The notes under the pieces: model-generated | The model's input: the letters and a program-made list of their open reading frames with translations, nothing else | Told to the model about the DNA's origin: nothing | The model's database searches: none | Program-made: the position numbers and the translations under genes | In this document: piece by piece, positions 24,176-32,836 of the stretch | How the letters are laid out: each line of letters starts with the position of its first letter | Position numbering within the stretch: position 1 is the first letter of the stretch | Assembly: GCA_026196575.1 (NCBI GenBank) | Contig: JAPHSX010000046.1 | Span: 24,270-88,269 of the forward strand | Reading direction: 5' to 3' | DNA: 64,000 nt | Source of the DNA: Gammaproteobacteria bacterium | GTDB lineage: Bacteria > Pseudomonadota > Gammaproteobacteria > Thiohalomonadales > Thiohalomonadaceae

Positions 24176-25813
24176 ATGAGAAAAGCACTAGCACAGATGA
24201 CGGCCGTCAGCCTGGCCGTAGGATTGGCGCTTGGTGGCGCCACCTTGGCACAGGCGGCTGAAGAGAAACAGGCCCCCAAACTGACCAAGGCAGAATTTGA
24301 TCAGGCCAAGACCCTCTATTTCCAACACTGCGCCGGATGCCACGGCGTACTGCGCAAGGGGGCGACCGGCAAAAGTCTGCAGCCGGAAGAGACCATGAAG
24401 AAGGGCACCAAGCGGTTACACCGCATCATCCAGCTCGGTACCGAGGGAGGGATGAACAACTTCGACAATATTCTGTCGGCAAAAGAGATTGAATTGCTGT
24501 CAAAATATATCCAGCACGAGCCGCCGAAGCCGCCGGAGATGTCGCTGGCACTGATGAAGGAGCGCACCAAGGTGCATGTGCAGCCGAAGGACTACCCGAC
24601 CAAACCGCTGCACGGTCGTAACTGGGAGAACTTCTTCGTCGTCATCGAGCGTGACGTGGGCAAGGTGGCCATTATCGACGGCGACAAGCACGAGGTGGTA
24701 GCCCATATCCCCACCGGTTACGCGGTGCACGTCATCAAGGGCAGTGAGCATCACAATGTCCTCAAGTCCAAGGATACCGGACGCTTCTGGTACACCATGG
24801 GCCGCGACGGCAAGATGACCAAGATCGATCTCTGGCAAAAACCCGAAAAGATGCTGGTGGCCGAGACCCAGGTCGCCTATGACGCCCGCGATGTCGCCGT
24901 CTCCGGCGATGGCAAGTACGTCATCGGTGGCGGTTACTGGCCGCCCCATGCGGTGATCGTCGATGCCGTCACCATGGAGCCGCTCAAGGTGATCTCCTCA
25001 CGCGGTGTTAATGTCGATGGAGATTATGTCGAAGAGTCGCGCGTCGCCGCCATCTACGATACCCCCAACGAATCCTCGTGGCTGGTCTCGATGAAGGAGC
25101 TGGGCCAGGTGTGGCAGGTGGACTACTCCGATATCGACAACCTGCGCGTCGACAAGATCGACTCCGCCAAGTTCCTGCACGACGGTTTCTTTGACCCCAC
25201 CGGTCGTTACTTCCAGATCGCGGCCAACGCCTCCAACAAGATGGTGGTGGTAGACACCAAGGAGCGCAAGCTGGAGGCGATGATCGATGTCGACAAACTG
25301 CCCCACCCGGGTCCCGGTGCCAACTGGATCGATCCAAAGTGCGGCCCGGTCGCCGGCACCACTCACCTCGGTGTAGGCAAGGTCACCGTCTGGGGTAACG
25401 ACCCGGCAGGTCACAAGGCGCAGGCGTGGAAGATCTGTTACGAGGTTCAGACTGACGGCGCGGGTCTCTTCATCCGCACCCATCCCAAATCACAGTATGT
25501 GTGGGCCGATCAGACCAAACACCCGGAGCCTGAAGTTCAGCAGAGCATCAAGGTATTCGACAAGAATACCCGTGAGGTGGTGAAGACCATTCGCCTCACC
25601 GAGAAGCCCGGCCAGGCGGCGGTACATATGGAGTTCAATCACGACGGCTCCGAGGTCTGGGTCTCGGTCTGGAACCTGAAGGACAGTAAAGAGCCCAACG
25701 GTGAGATCGTGGTGTTTGATGCCAAGACGCTCAAGGAGAAGACCCGCATCAAGGGTCTCTACGCGCCGACCGGCAAGTTCAACGTCCACAACCGTGTTAA
25801 CCATGTAACCTGA
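24176..25813 (+). CDS. nirS: Cytochrome cd1 nitrite reductase
   Basis: FQHCAGCHG heme c site, signal peptide, and 8-bladed cytochrome d1 propeller repeats (FFVVIERDVGKVAIIDGDKHEVVAHIPTGYAVHVIK; NWIDPKCGPVAGTTHLG). Confidence 0.97.
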   Translation: MRKALAQMTAVSLAVGLALGGATLAQAAEEKQAPKLTKAEFDQAKTLYFQHCAGCHGVLRKGATGKSLQPEETMKKGTKRLHRIIQLGTEGGMNNFDNILSAKEIELLSKYIQHEPPKPPEMSLALMKERTKVHVQPKDYPTKPLHGRNWENFFVVIERDVGKVAIIDGDKHEVVAHIPTGYAVHVIKGSEHHNVLKSKDTGRFWYTMGRDGKMTKIDLWQKPEKMLVAETQVAYDARDVAVSGDGKYVIGGGYWPPHAVIVDAVTMEPLKVISSRGVNVDGDYVEESRVAAIYDTPNESSWLVSMKELGQVWQVDYSDIDNLRVDKIDSAKFLHDGFFDPTGRYFQIAANASNKMVVVDTKERKLEAMIDVDKLPHPGPGANWIDPKCGPVAGTTHLGVGKVTVWGNDPAGHKAQAWKICYEVQTDGAGLFIRTHPKSQYVWADQTKHPEPEVQQSIKVFDKNTREVVKTIRLTEKPGQAAVHMEFNHDGSEVWVSVWNLKDSKEPNGEIVVFDAKTLKEKTRIKGLYAPTGKFNVHNRVNHVT

Positions 25814-25912
25814 CAGTACCGCGTGTACTGACGGCGGCAGGCAGGGATGCACCATTCCCTGCCTGACCGCTACACCCAATTCCGTTACATCCAGTTCGGC
25901 GAAGGAGTGAAG

Positions 25913-27661
25913 ATGTCTACCAGCGTGAACAGCCTGCGTAAGTTACTAAATCGCAAAGTTATCATGGGTGCCACCGCCGGTGCCGCGCTCTTCTTTATGC
26001 TGATGGGTGTGATCTTCTGGGGCGGTTTTAACACCGCCATGGAAGCGACAAATACCCTGGATTTTTGTATCTCCTGTCACGAGATGGAGAACAATGTCTA
26101 CCAGGAGTACAAAAAGACCATCCACTTTGCCAATCGCAGCGGGGTCAGGGCCACCTGTTCCGACTGCCATGTGCCACGCGACTGGACACACAAGGTCATC
26201 CGCAAGATCCAGGCTAGCGGTGAGGTCTTCCACAAGGTGATGGGCAGCGTCGACACCCCGGAGAAGTTCGACAACAAACGCCTCACCCTGGCCAAACGGG
26301 TCTGGAACACAATGAAGTCGACCGACTCCCGGGAGTGCCGCAACTGCCACGACTTTGGCTCAATGGATCCCGCCGATCAGAAGCCGCGTGCCCGCAAGCA
26401 GCACTTTAATGCGATGAAGAGTGGCCAGACCTGCATTGACTGCCACAAGGGGATCGCCCACACCAAGGTCAGCGACCGTCTCACCGATCAGGATGCCGAA
26501 CAGCTGGAAAAGCCGAACCCCTCGCTGATCAAACCGATCCCGGTACAGTGGCAAGCCTTCTTTGATGGCAACGGCGACAGCGCCAGCGACGCCGAACCTG
26601 CGGCTGCCGCCACGCCACAGGAGAGCGCCGCCGAGGACGAGCCCTCCCCCGCCGCCAGTCCGGCACCAGCACCAGCCCCCGTCACCTCGACAGGCGCCGG
26701 CGTTGACAGCGGTATCGACTGGGCCAAGGCCCCCACCACCGAGATCACCATTTTCTACCCCGGCCAGGCCTCGATGGAGTGGGTACTTAACGGGCGGGAT
26801 CACGGTGGCGCCCGCCCCCTCAACGCCGGCGACCGCTGCTTTGACTGTCACGGCGAAGAGGCTGCCGATATGGGAGAGAAGATCGTCAGCGGCGAGAAGC
26901 TTGAACCGCAGCCGATCGTCGGCAAACGCGGCAGCATTGCGGTCGCGGTACAGGCCACCCACGATAACGACTATCTCTACATGCGTTTCCTCTGGGACGA
27001 CACCCCGCATGTCGCGGTACCCTTTGTCGAAAGCGGCAAGATGGATGCACAAAACCCGAGCAAGCTGGCAATGATGCTGGCCAGCGATGATATCGAGTAT
27101 GCCGACCGTTCCGGCTGCTGGATCACCTGCCACAATGACATGAAGGGGATGCCCGATGCGCCACCCGCCGAGGTACTGGCGGGAAATGCCCACGCCAAGG
27201 AGCTCAACTGGGCGAGCGGCGTCACCAAATACCTGCCGGAGAGCCGCACCGAGATGGAGATCAAGGGCGGCAGCGACAAGCCGCGCGGTGGTTGGGACAA
27301 GCTCAAGGAGAGCAGCGAGATCCAGAGCGAGCTGGAGGCAGGGCATTACCTCGACCTGGTGCGCTACAAGATCGGCGAAGGACTCAGCGAGAACGGCCAC
27401 GTCCTTGATTCACGTCACATGGATGGGGGCGAGGGCGCCGAGTTCAGCGGCGGCCTGAGCAACGGCCAATGGGCAGTGGTGATGCGGCGCAAGCTCAGCA
27501 CCGAACAGCCGGGTGACATCAGTCTGGCGACCGATCAGCTCTACAACCTGGGCTTCGCCATTCACGACGACCACAGCGCCGGTCGCTTCCACCACGTCTC
27601 CCTGGGCTACAAACTGGGGTTCGATAACGACGAGGCCGAGATCAACGCCGTCAAACAGTAA
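25913..27661 (+). CDS. NapC/NirT-type tetraheme cytochrome fused to a C-terminal ethylbenzene dehydrogenase-like heme-binding domain
   Basis: Start at MSTSVNSLRKLLNRK. N-terminal TM plus four CxxCH (CISCH, CSDCH, CRNCH, CIDCH), Ala/Pro-rich linker, then CFDCH, CWITCH (CX3CH) and EB_dh-like beta domain (WDDTPHVAVPF...LGFAIHDDHSAGRFHHVSLGYKLGF). Confidence 0.85.
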   Translation: MSTSVNSLRKLLNRKVIMGATAGAALFFMLMGVIFWGGFNTAMEATNTLDFCISCHEMENNVYQEYKKTIHFANRSGVRATCSDCHVPRDWTHKVIRKIQASGEVFHKVMGSVDTPEKFDNKRLTLAKRVWNTMKSTDSRECRNCHDFGSMDPADQKPRARKQHFNAMKSGQTCIDCHKGIAHTKVSDRLTDQDAEQLEKPNPSLIKPIPVQWQAFFDGNGDSASDAEPAAAATPQESAAEDEPSPAASPAPAPAPVTSTGAGVDSGIDWAKAPTTEITIFYPGQASMEWVLNGRDHGGARPLNAGDRCFDCHGEEAADMGEKIVSGEKLEPQPIVGKRGSIAVAVQATHDNDYLYMRFLWDDTPHVAVPFVESGKMDAQNPSKLAMMLASDDIEYADRSGCWITCHNDMKGMPDAPPAEVLAGNAHAKELNWASGVTKYLPESRTEMEIKGGSDKPRGGWDKLKESSEIQSELEAGHYLDLVRYKIGEGLSENGHVLDSRHMDGGEGAEFSGGLSNGQWAVVMRRKLSTEQPGDISLATDQLYNLGFAIHDDHSAGRFHHVSLGYKLGFDNDEAEINAVKQ

Positions 27662-27708
27662 CCACGATTTTTTCGCCAGGGACGGCGACTTATCTCTAAC
27701 GACGAAGT

Positions 27709-28041
27709 GTGATGATAAATAGAGCGATCAGCAGAGTCAGCCTCACCCTTGCCATGCTGTGGTGTAGCCATGCCGCCCTGGCGCAGGAGGTTGTCGACAT
27801 CGAGATCAAGGCATTCCGCTTCACACCGGCAACCGTCACCGTCGCGGTGGGGAGCACCGTGCGCTGGACCAACCGCGAGAAGCGCCAGTATCACAACGTC
27901 TGGTTCGAGGCACTGGGTGAGGAGGAGCCCGACTATCTCTTTCCCGAGGAGAGCTATGAAAGAGTGTTTCCCGAGCAGGGGGAGTACCCCTATCGCTGCG
28001 GCCCACACCCGGAGATGCAGGGGGTTATTCATGTGCGCTAA
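27709..28041 (+). CDS. Periplasmic cupredoxin (plastocyanin-like)
   Basis: 110 aa; signal peptide, VDIEIKAFRFTPATVTVAVGSTVRWTNREKRQYHNVWF, YRCGPHPEMQGVIHV (Cu ligands H, C, H, M). Confidence 0.85.
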   Translation: MMINRAISRVSLTLAMLWCSHAALAQEVVDIEIKAFRFTPATVTVAVGSTVRWTNREKRQYHNVWFEALGEEEPDYLFPEESYERVFPEQGEYPYRCGPHPEMQGVIHVR

Positions 28042-28390
28042 CCGCGCCATGCGTTACGCGATTGGTGGCCTCCTCGCCCTGCTCCTGCCGGCACTCGGCA
28101 CCTCCCCTGCCGTCGCCAATGCCGGGGAGTTGTCCACGACCCGCAAGGCCGAACTGCTGCACCTGCTGCAGCAGGATTGCGGCTCCTGTCATGGCATGAC
28201 CTTAAAGGGGGGGCTGGGGCCATCACTGCTGCCGGAGCGTCTCAACCTGTTGCCACCCGAGTTTCTCATTGAGACCGTGCTGGAGGGACGACAGGGAACG
28301 GCTATGCCGCCGTGGAAGACGATGTTAAGCCGCGAGGAGGTGCGCTGGATGGTGGAGCAACTGCAAAGGGGGCATGTCCATGTACGCTAA
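28031..28390 (+). CDS. nirC: NirC-like periplasmic monoheme cytochrome c
   Basis: Start ATG 28031 overlapping cupredoxin end; signal peptide, LLQQDCGSCHGMTLKGGLGPSLLPERL; located before nirF. Confidence 0.75.
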   Translation: MCANRAMRYAIGGLLALLLPALGTSPAVANAGELSTTRKAELLHLLQQDCGSCHGMTLKGGLGPSLLPERLNLLPPEFLIETVLEGRQGTAMPPWKTMLSREEVRWMVEQLQRGHVHVR

Positions 28391-29567
28391 ACAGCTACGT
28401 CCCCTGGCCCTGCTGCTCGCCCTGCTTGCCATGGCCACGCTGCTCCCCGGCTGCACCACGCTGCGCGGCACCGGCGATATGGGGGTCGTCATCGAGCGGG
28501 CCGCCGGCAGCCTGCAGATCATCGAGACCAGCCAGCGCACCGCCCTGGCACGGGTCGAGGGGCTGGGCGATCTCTCCCACGCCTCGGTGGTCTACTCGCG
28601 CGACGAGCGTTACGCCTTTATCTTCGGCCGCGATGGCGGCCTGAGCCGCGTCGATATCCTGGCGGGCAAGGTCACCCACCGCATTATGCAATCGGGCAAC
28701 AGCATCGGCGGGGCGATCTCGCAGGACGGCTCGCTTGTCGCCGTCTCCAACTACGAGCCGGGCGGGGTGCGCATCTTTGATGCCGCCACCCTCGCCCCGG
28801 TGGCCGAGATCCCGGCCGAGTATGGCGGCGGCCTCCTCTCCAAGGTGGTGGGGCTGGTCGATGCCCCCGGCCAGCGCTTTGTCTTCAGCCTGTTCGATGC
28901 CGGCGAGATCTGGGTGGCCGATATGCGCACCCCGCAAACACCGGTGATCACCAAATTCCGTGACATCGGCCGCCAGCCCTACGATGCCCTGCTCAGCCCC
29001 GATGGCCGCTACTACATCGCCGGTCTCTTCGGCGAGGATGGGCTGGCCATGCTCGACCTGTGGCACCCCGAAAGAGGGGTGGAGCGGATACTGGCGAACT
29101 ACGGCCGTGGCGAGGAGAAGCTGCCGGTCTACAAGATGCCCCACCTGGAGGGGTGGGCGATGGCCGGCGGTTACGCCTTCCTCCCCGCCGTAGGGCGTCA
29201 CGAGGTGCTGGTGGTGCGCCTCAGCGACTGGCAGGAGGCAGGTCGCATTGCGGTGCATGGCCAGCCTGTGTTCGTCATGGCCCGCCCCGACGGACGCCAG
29301 GTGTGGGTCAACTTCGCCCACCCGCGCAATGACACGGTGCAGGTGATCGACAGCGAATCACTGCAGCTCATCAACACCCTCACCCCGGGCAGGGCGGTGT
29401 TGCACATGGAGTTCACCCCGCGCGGCGAGCAGGTCTGGATCTCGCTGCGCGACGAGAACCGCATCGCCATCATCGACACCGAAAGCCAGCGCACCGTCTC
29501 GACCCTCCAGGCCGACAAGCCCAGCGGGATCTTCTTTACCTCCCGCGCCCATCAAAGCGGACTCTGA
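28374..29567 (+). CDS. nirF: NirF, heme d1 biosynthesis lipoprotein
   Basis: 397 aa; lipobox LLPGC, d1-propeller-type repeats (VSNYEPGGVRIFDAATLAPVAEIPAEY; VLHMEFTPRGEQVWISLRDENRIAIIDTE). Confidence 0.92.
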   Translation: MSMYAKQLRPLALLLALLAMATLLPGCTTLRGTGDMGVVIERAAGSLQIIETSQRTALARVEGLGDLSHASVVYSRDERYAFIFGRDGGLSRVDILAGKVTHRIMQSGNSIGGAISQDGSLVAVSNYEPGGVRIFDAATLAPVAEIPAEYGGGLLSKVVGLVDAPGQRFVFSLFDAGEIWVADMRTPQTPVITKFRDIGRQPYDALLSPDGRYYIAGLFGEDGLAMLDLWHPERGVERILANYGRGEEKLPVYKMPHLEGWAMAGGYAFLPAVGRHEVLVVRLSDWQEAGRIAVHGQPVFVMARPDGRQVWVNFAHPRNDTVQVIDSESLQLINTLTPGRAVLHMEFTPRGEQVWISLRDENRIAIIDTESQRTVSTLQADKPSGIFFTSRAHQSGL

Positions 29568-29569
29568 TC

Positions 29570-30061
29570 ATGGCTGACAGCGCAATCATGCAGACCGCCT
29601 CGACGATGCCACTCGACCCCCTGGAGCAGTCACTGCTCAACGACTTCCAGCAGGGTTTTCCCCTCTCACCCACCCCCTTTGCCGAGATGGCCGCGCGGCT
29701 GGGGGTGAGTGAGGAGCAGGTGATCACCACCCTGGAGCGGCTGCAGCAGCGCGGCGCCGTCAGCCGCGTCGGCCCGGTGTTTCGTACCCACAGCATCGGC
29801 GCCAGCACCCTCGCCGCGATGTGCGTTCCCGAGACGCGGCTGGAGGAGGTGGCCGAACTGGTCAACCGCTTCGATGCGGTGAACCACAACTACGAGCGCG
29901 AGCACCGGCTCAACCTCTGGTTTGTCGCCACCGCCCCCGACGAGGCACACCTGCAACAGGTACTGGCCGAGATTGAAGAGCGCACCGGCATCGAGGTCAT
30001 CGCCCTGCCAATGGTTGAGGACTACCACATCGACCTGGGATTCGACCTGCAATGGACATGA
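29570..30061 (+). CDS. nirD: Heme d1 biosynthesis siroheme decarboxylase subunit (NirD/L/G/H family, Lrp/AsnC-like), first of four
   Basis: 163 aa; LDPLEQSLLNDFQQGFPLSPTPFAEMAARLGVSEEQVITTLERLQQRGAVSRVGPVF...VNHNYEREHRLNLWFVATA. Confidence 0.85.
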   Translation: MADSAIMQTASTMPLDPLEQSLLNDFQQGFPLSPTPFAEMAARLGVSEEQVITTLERLQQRGAVSRVGPVFRTHSIGASTLAAMCVPETRLEEVAELVNRFDAVNHNYEREHRLNLWFVATAPDEAHLQQVLAEIEERTGIEVIALPMVEDYHIDLGFDLQWT

Positions 30062-30642
30062 GAACCCGTCACTACACCCCCCAGCCCGCCGCGACTCCAG
30101 TCGCGGCCCCCATCACACTCGGCGCCGCCGACCTGGCCCTGATCGAGGCGATTCAGCGTGGCCTGCCGCTGGTCTCGCGCCCCTACGCCGCCGTGGCCGC
30201 ACGGCTGGGGTGCGGCGAGGAAGAGGTGATCCGGCGTATCGCCGCACTGCAACAGGCGGGCATCATCAAACGCCTCGGCGTGGTGGTGCGCCACCGCGAA
30301 CTGGGGTATGGCGCCAACGCGATGGTGGTGTGGGACGTGCCGGATGAGGAGGTGGCAGAGCTGGGGCGCTGTCTGAGCGGCTTTGAGTTCGTCACCCTCT
30401 GCTACCGGCGCCCGCGCCGCCTGCCACAGTGGCCCTACAACCTCTTCTGCATGATCCACGGGCGCGATCGCGAGGCGGTAATGGAAAAGTTTCGACTCAT
30501 GATCGAGAGCTGCGGCCTGGAGACGATCCCCAAGGCGGTGCTCTTCAGCCGCCGCCGCTTCAAGCAGCGCGGCGCCCTCTACCGGCCCTCTGCGGTGGCA
30601 CCGGCAACTCGGGCAGACCCTATCGTGGAGGGGAGCTGTTAA
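30052..30642 (+). CDS. nirL: Heme d1 biosynthesis siroheme decarboxylase subunit (NirL-like), second of four
   Basis: 196 aa; DLALIEAIQRGLPLVSRPYAAVAARLGCGEEEVIRRIAALQQAGIIKRLGVVVRHRELGYGANAMVVWDVPDE...CYRRPRRLPQWPYNLFCMIHG. Confidence 0.85.
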   Translation: MDMRTRHYTPQPAATPVAAPITLGAADLALIEAIQRGLPLVSRPYAAVAARLGCGEEEVIRRIAALQQAGIIKRLGVVVRHRELGYGANAMVVWDVPDEEVAELGRCLSGFEFVTLCYRRPRRLPQWPYNLFCMIHGRDREAVMEKFRLMIESCGLETIPKAVLFSRRRFKQRGALYRPSAVAPATRADPIVEGSC

Positions 30643-31088
30643 TGCTCGAACCACTCGACCGCGCCATCATCAACAGACTACAGGGGGAGTTCCCCCTCTG
30701 CGAAGAACCCTATGCCCAGGTGGCAGAGGAGCTGGGTACCAGTGAGGCCGAGCTCATCGCCCGCCTGCAACGGTTGCTCGATGATAAAATTCTCAGCCGC
30801 TTCGGGCCGATGTACCACGCCGAGCGGCTCGGTGGCGGCCTCACCCTGGCGGCGCTGGCCGTCCCCGAGGAGCGGTTCGAGGCCGTGGCCGCGCAGGTCA
30901 ACGCCTTTGCCGAGGTGGCCCACAACTACCAGCGCGATCACCACCTCAATATGTGGTTCGTACTCGCCACCGAGACCCCGCAGCGCATCAACGAGGTGAT
31001 CGGCGAGATCGAACGGCTCACCGGCCTGACAGTGTTCAACATGCCCAAGGAGCAGGAGTTCTACATCGGTCTGAGGTTCGACGCATGA
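30642..31088 (+). CDS. nirG: Heme d1 biosynthesis siroheme decarboxylase subunit (NirG-like), third of four
   Basis: MLEPLDRAIINRLQGEFPLCEEPYAQVAEELGTSEAELIARLQRLLDDKILSRFGPMYHAERLGGG...VAHNYQRDHHLNMWFVLATE. Confidence 0.85.
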   Translation: MLEPLDRAIINRLQGEFPLCEEPYAQVAEELGTSEAELIARLQRLLDDKILSRFGPMYHAERLGGGLTLAALAVPEERFEAVAAQVNAFAEVAHNYQRDHHLNMWFVLATETPQRINEVIGEIERLTGLTVFNMPKEQEFYIGLRFDA

Positions 31089-31600
31089 ATAGCGCAGCAA
31101 CCCCTACCCAGCAGACGAATTCACCCATTGACGAGATCGATCGCGCCCTGATTCAAATGACGCAGCACGGCCTGCCCCTCACCCCGCGCCCCTACCACAC
31201 CCTGGCCGAATGGCTGGGCATTGAGAGCGGGGAGGTGGTGCGACGCATCGAGCGGATGGTGGCCGACGGCATCATCCGGCGCATCGGCGCGGTACCCAAC
31301 CACTATGCCCTCGGTTATAGGGGCAACGGTATGTCGGTATGGAACGTACCTGCGGAGAAGATAGGCGAACTTGGCCCGCGCATCGGCGCACTCGATTTTG
31401 TCAGCCATTGCTACCAGCGCCCACGCCGTCTGCCCGACTGGCCCTACAACCTCTTTGCCATGGTGCATGGCCGTGACCGCGCCGAGGTGGCCGACAAGGT
31501 GGCGCAGATCGCCCGCCTGCTGGGGGCCGATGACCACGGCCACGAGGTGCTCTTCAGCACCCGCATCCTGAAAAAGACCGGGCTGCGTCTCGGCATTTAG
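31085..31600 (+). CDS. nirH: Heme d1 biosynthesis siroheme decarboxylase subunit (NirH-like), fourth of four
   Basis: Start ATG 31085; IDEIDRALIQMTQHGLPLTPRPYHTLAEWLGIESGEVVRRIERMVADGIIRRIGAVPNHYALGYRGNGMSVWNVPAE. Confidence 0.85.
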   Translation: MNSAATPTQQTNSPIDEIDRALIQMTQHGLPLTPRPYHTLAEWLGIESGEVVRRIERMVADGIIRRIGAVPNHYALGYRGNGMSVWNVPAEKIGELGPRIGALDFVSHCYQRPRRLPDWPYNLFAMVHGRDRAEVADKVAQIARLLGADDHGHEVLFSTRILKKTGLRLGI

Positions 31601-31626
31601 CCCCGGCCATCAACAGAGGATCACCC

Positions 31627-32823
31627 ATGTTCCGCATCTCCCAATATATGCAGCTGCTGGCCAATCCCGGGGCGGCCACCGCAGCGCGCCCTGCCGGCAA
31701 ACCAGCCGGCCCGGTGGTGATCTGGAATCTGGTGCGCCGCTGCAACCTCACCTGCAAGCACTGCTACTCCATCTCCGCCGACAAGGATTTTCCCGGCGAG
31801 CTGGCCACCGACGAGATCCATACAGTGATGGAGGACCTCAAGGGGTTTGGCGTGCCGGTACTGATCCTCTCCGGTGGCGAGCCCCTGCTGCACCCCGATA
31901 TCTTCGAGATCTCCCACCGCGCCCGGGCGATGGGCTTCTACGTTGGCCTCTCCACCAACGGCACCCTTATCGACGAATCGAACATCGAGGCCATCGCCGC
32001 GGTCGGTTACAACTACGTGGGGATCAGTATCGACGGCATCGGTGCGACCCATGACCGTTTTCGCCGCATGGAGGGCGCCTTCGACAAGGCGATGCACGGC
32101 CTGCGCCTCTGTCATACGCGGGGGATCAAGGTGGGGCTGCGCTTCACCCTGACCCAGGACAATGCCGCCGAGCTGCCGCAGATCCTCCAGCTGATGGAGG
32201 ATGAGCAGATCGACAAGCTCTACCTCTCCCACCTCAACTATGCCGGTCGCGGCAACAAGCACCGCAAGGATGACGTGGTGCACCAAATCACCCGCCAGGC
32301 GATGGAACTGCTGTTCGAGAGCAGCCTGCGCGACATTCACAACGGCCGCCAGCGCGAATTTGTCACCGGCAACAACGATGCCGACGGCGTCTACCTGTTG
32401 CAATGGGCGCGCCAGCGCTTCCCGCAACAGGCACCGCTCCTGGAACAGCGGCTGCGCCAATGGGGCGGCAACGCCTCCGGCGTCAACATCGCCAACATCG
32501 ACAACCTCGGCAATGTCCACCCCGATACCATGTGGTGGCACTACACCCTGGGCAATGTGCGCCAGCGTCCCTTCAGCACGATCTGGCAGGATCTCTCCGA
32601 CCCGATCATGGCCAAACTGAAGCAGCGGCCACGCCCGGTGGAGGGGCGCTGCGCCGCCTGCCACTACCTGGCGATCTGCAACGGCAATACCCGCATCCGC
32701 GCCTACCAGACGAGCGACAACTACTGGGCAGAAGACCCCGGCTGCTACCTCAGCGACGAGGAGATCGGCCTGGCGCGGGAAGCGTGTGATGCCGTAGCAC
32801 ATCTCAACCAACGCCAGCGTTAA
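31627..32823 (+). CDS. nirJ: NirJ, heme d1 biosynthesis radical SAM protein
   Basis: 398 aa; VRRCNLTCKHCYSISADKDFPGEL (CX3CX2C), SPASM-like C-terminus GRCAACHYLAICNGNTRIRAYQ. Confidence 0.94.
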   Translation: MFRISQYMQLLANPGAATAARPAGKPAGPVVIWNLVRRCNLTCKHCYSISADKDFPGELATDEIHTVMEDLKGFGVPVLILSGGEPLLHPDIFEISHRARAMGFYVGLSTNGTLIDESNIEAIAAVGYNYVGISIDGIGATHDRFRRMEGAFDKAMHGLRLCHTRGIKVGLRFTLTQDNAAELPQILQLMEDEQIDKLYLSHLNYAGRGNKHRKDDVVHQITRQAMELLFESSLRDIHNGRQREFVTGNNDADGVYLLQWARQRFPQQAPLLEQRLRQWGGNASGVNIANIDNLGNVHPDTMWWHYTLGNVRQRPFSTIWQDLSDPIMAKLKQRPRPVEGRCAACHYLAICNGNTRIRAYQTSDNYWAEDPGCYLSDEEIGLAREACDAVAHLNQRQR

Positions 32824-32836
32824 CAAGAGTAAACCG

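Noticed and set aside
31621-32826. 401-aa - strand ORF opposite nirJ
   Set aside because: Antisense shadow of NirJ radical SAM gene.
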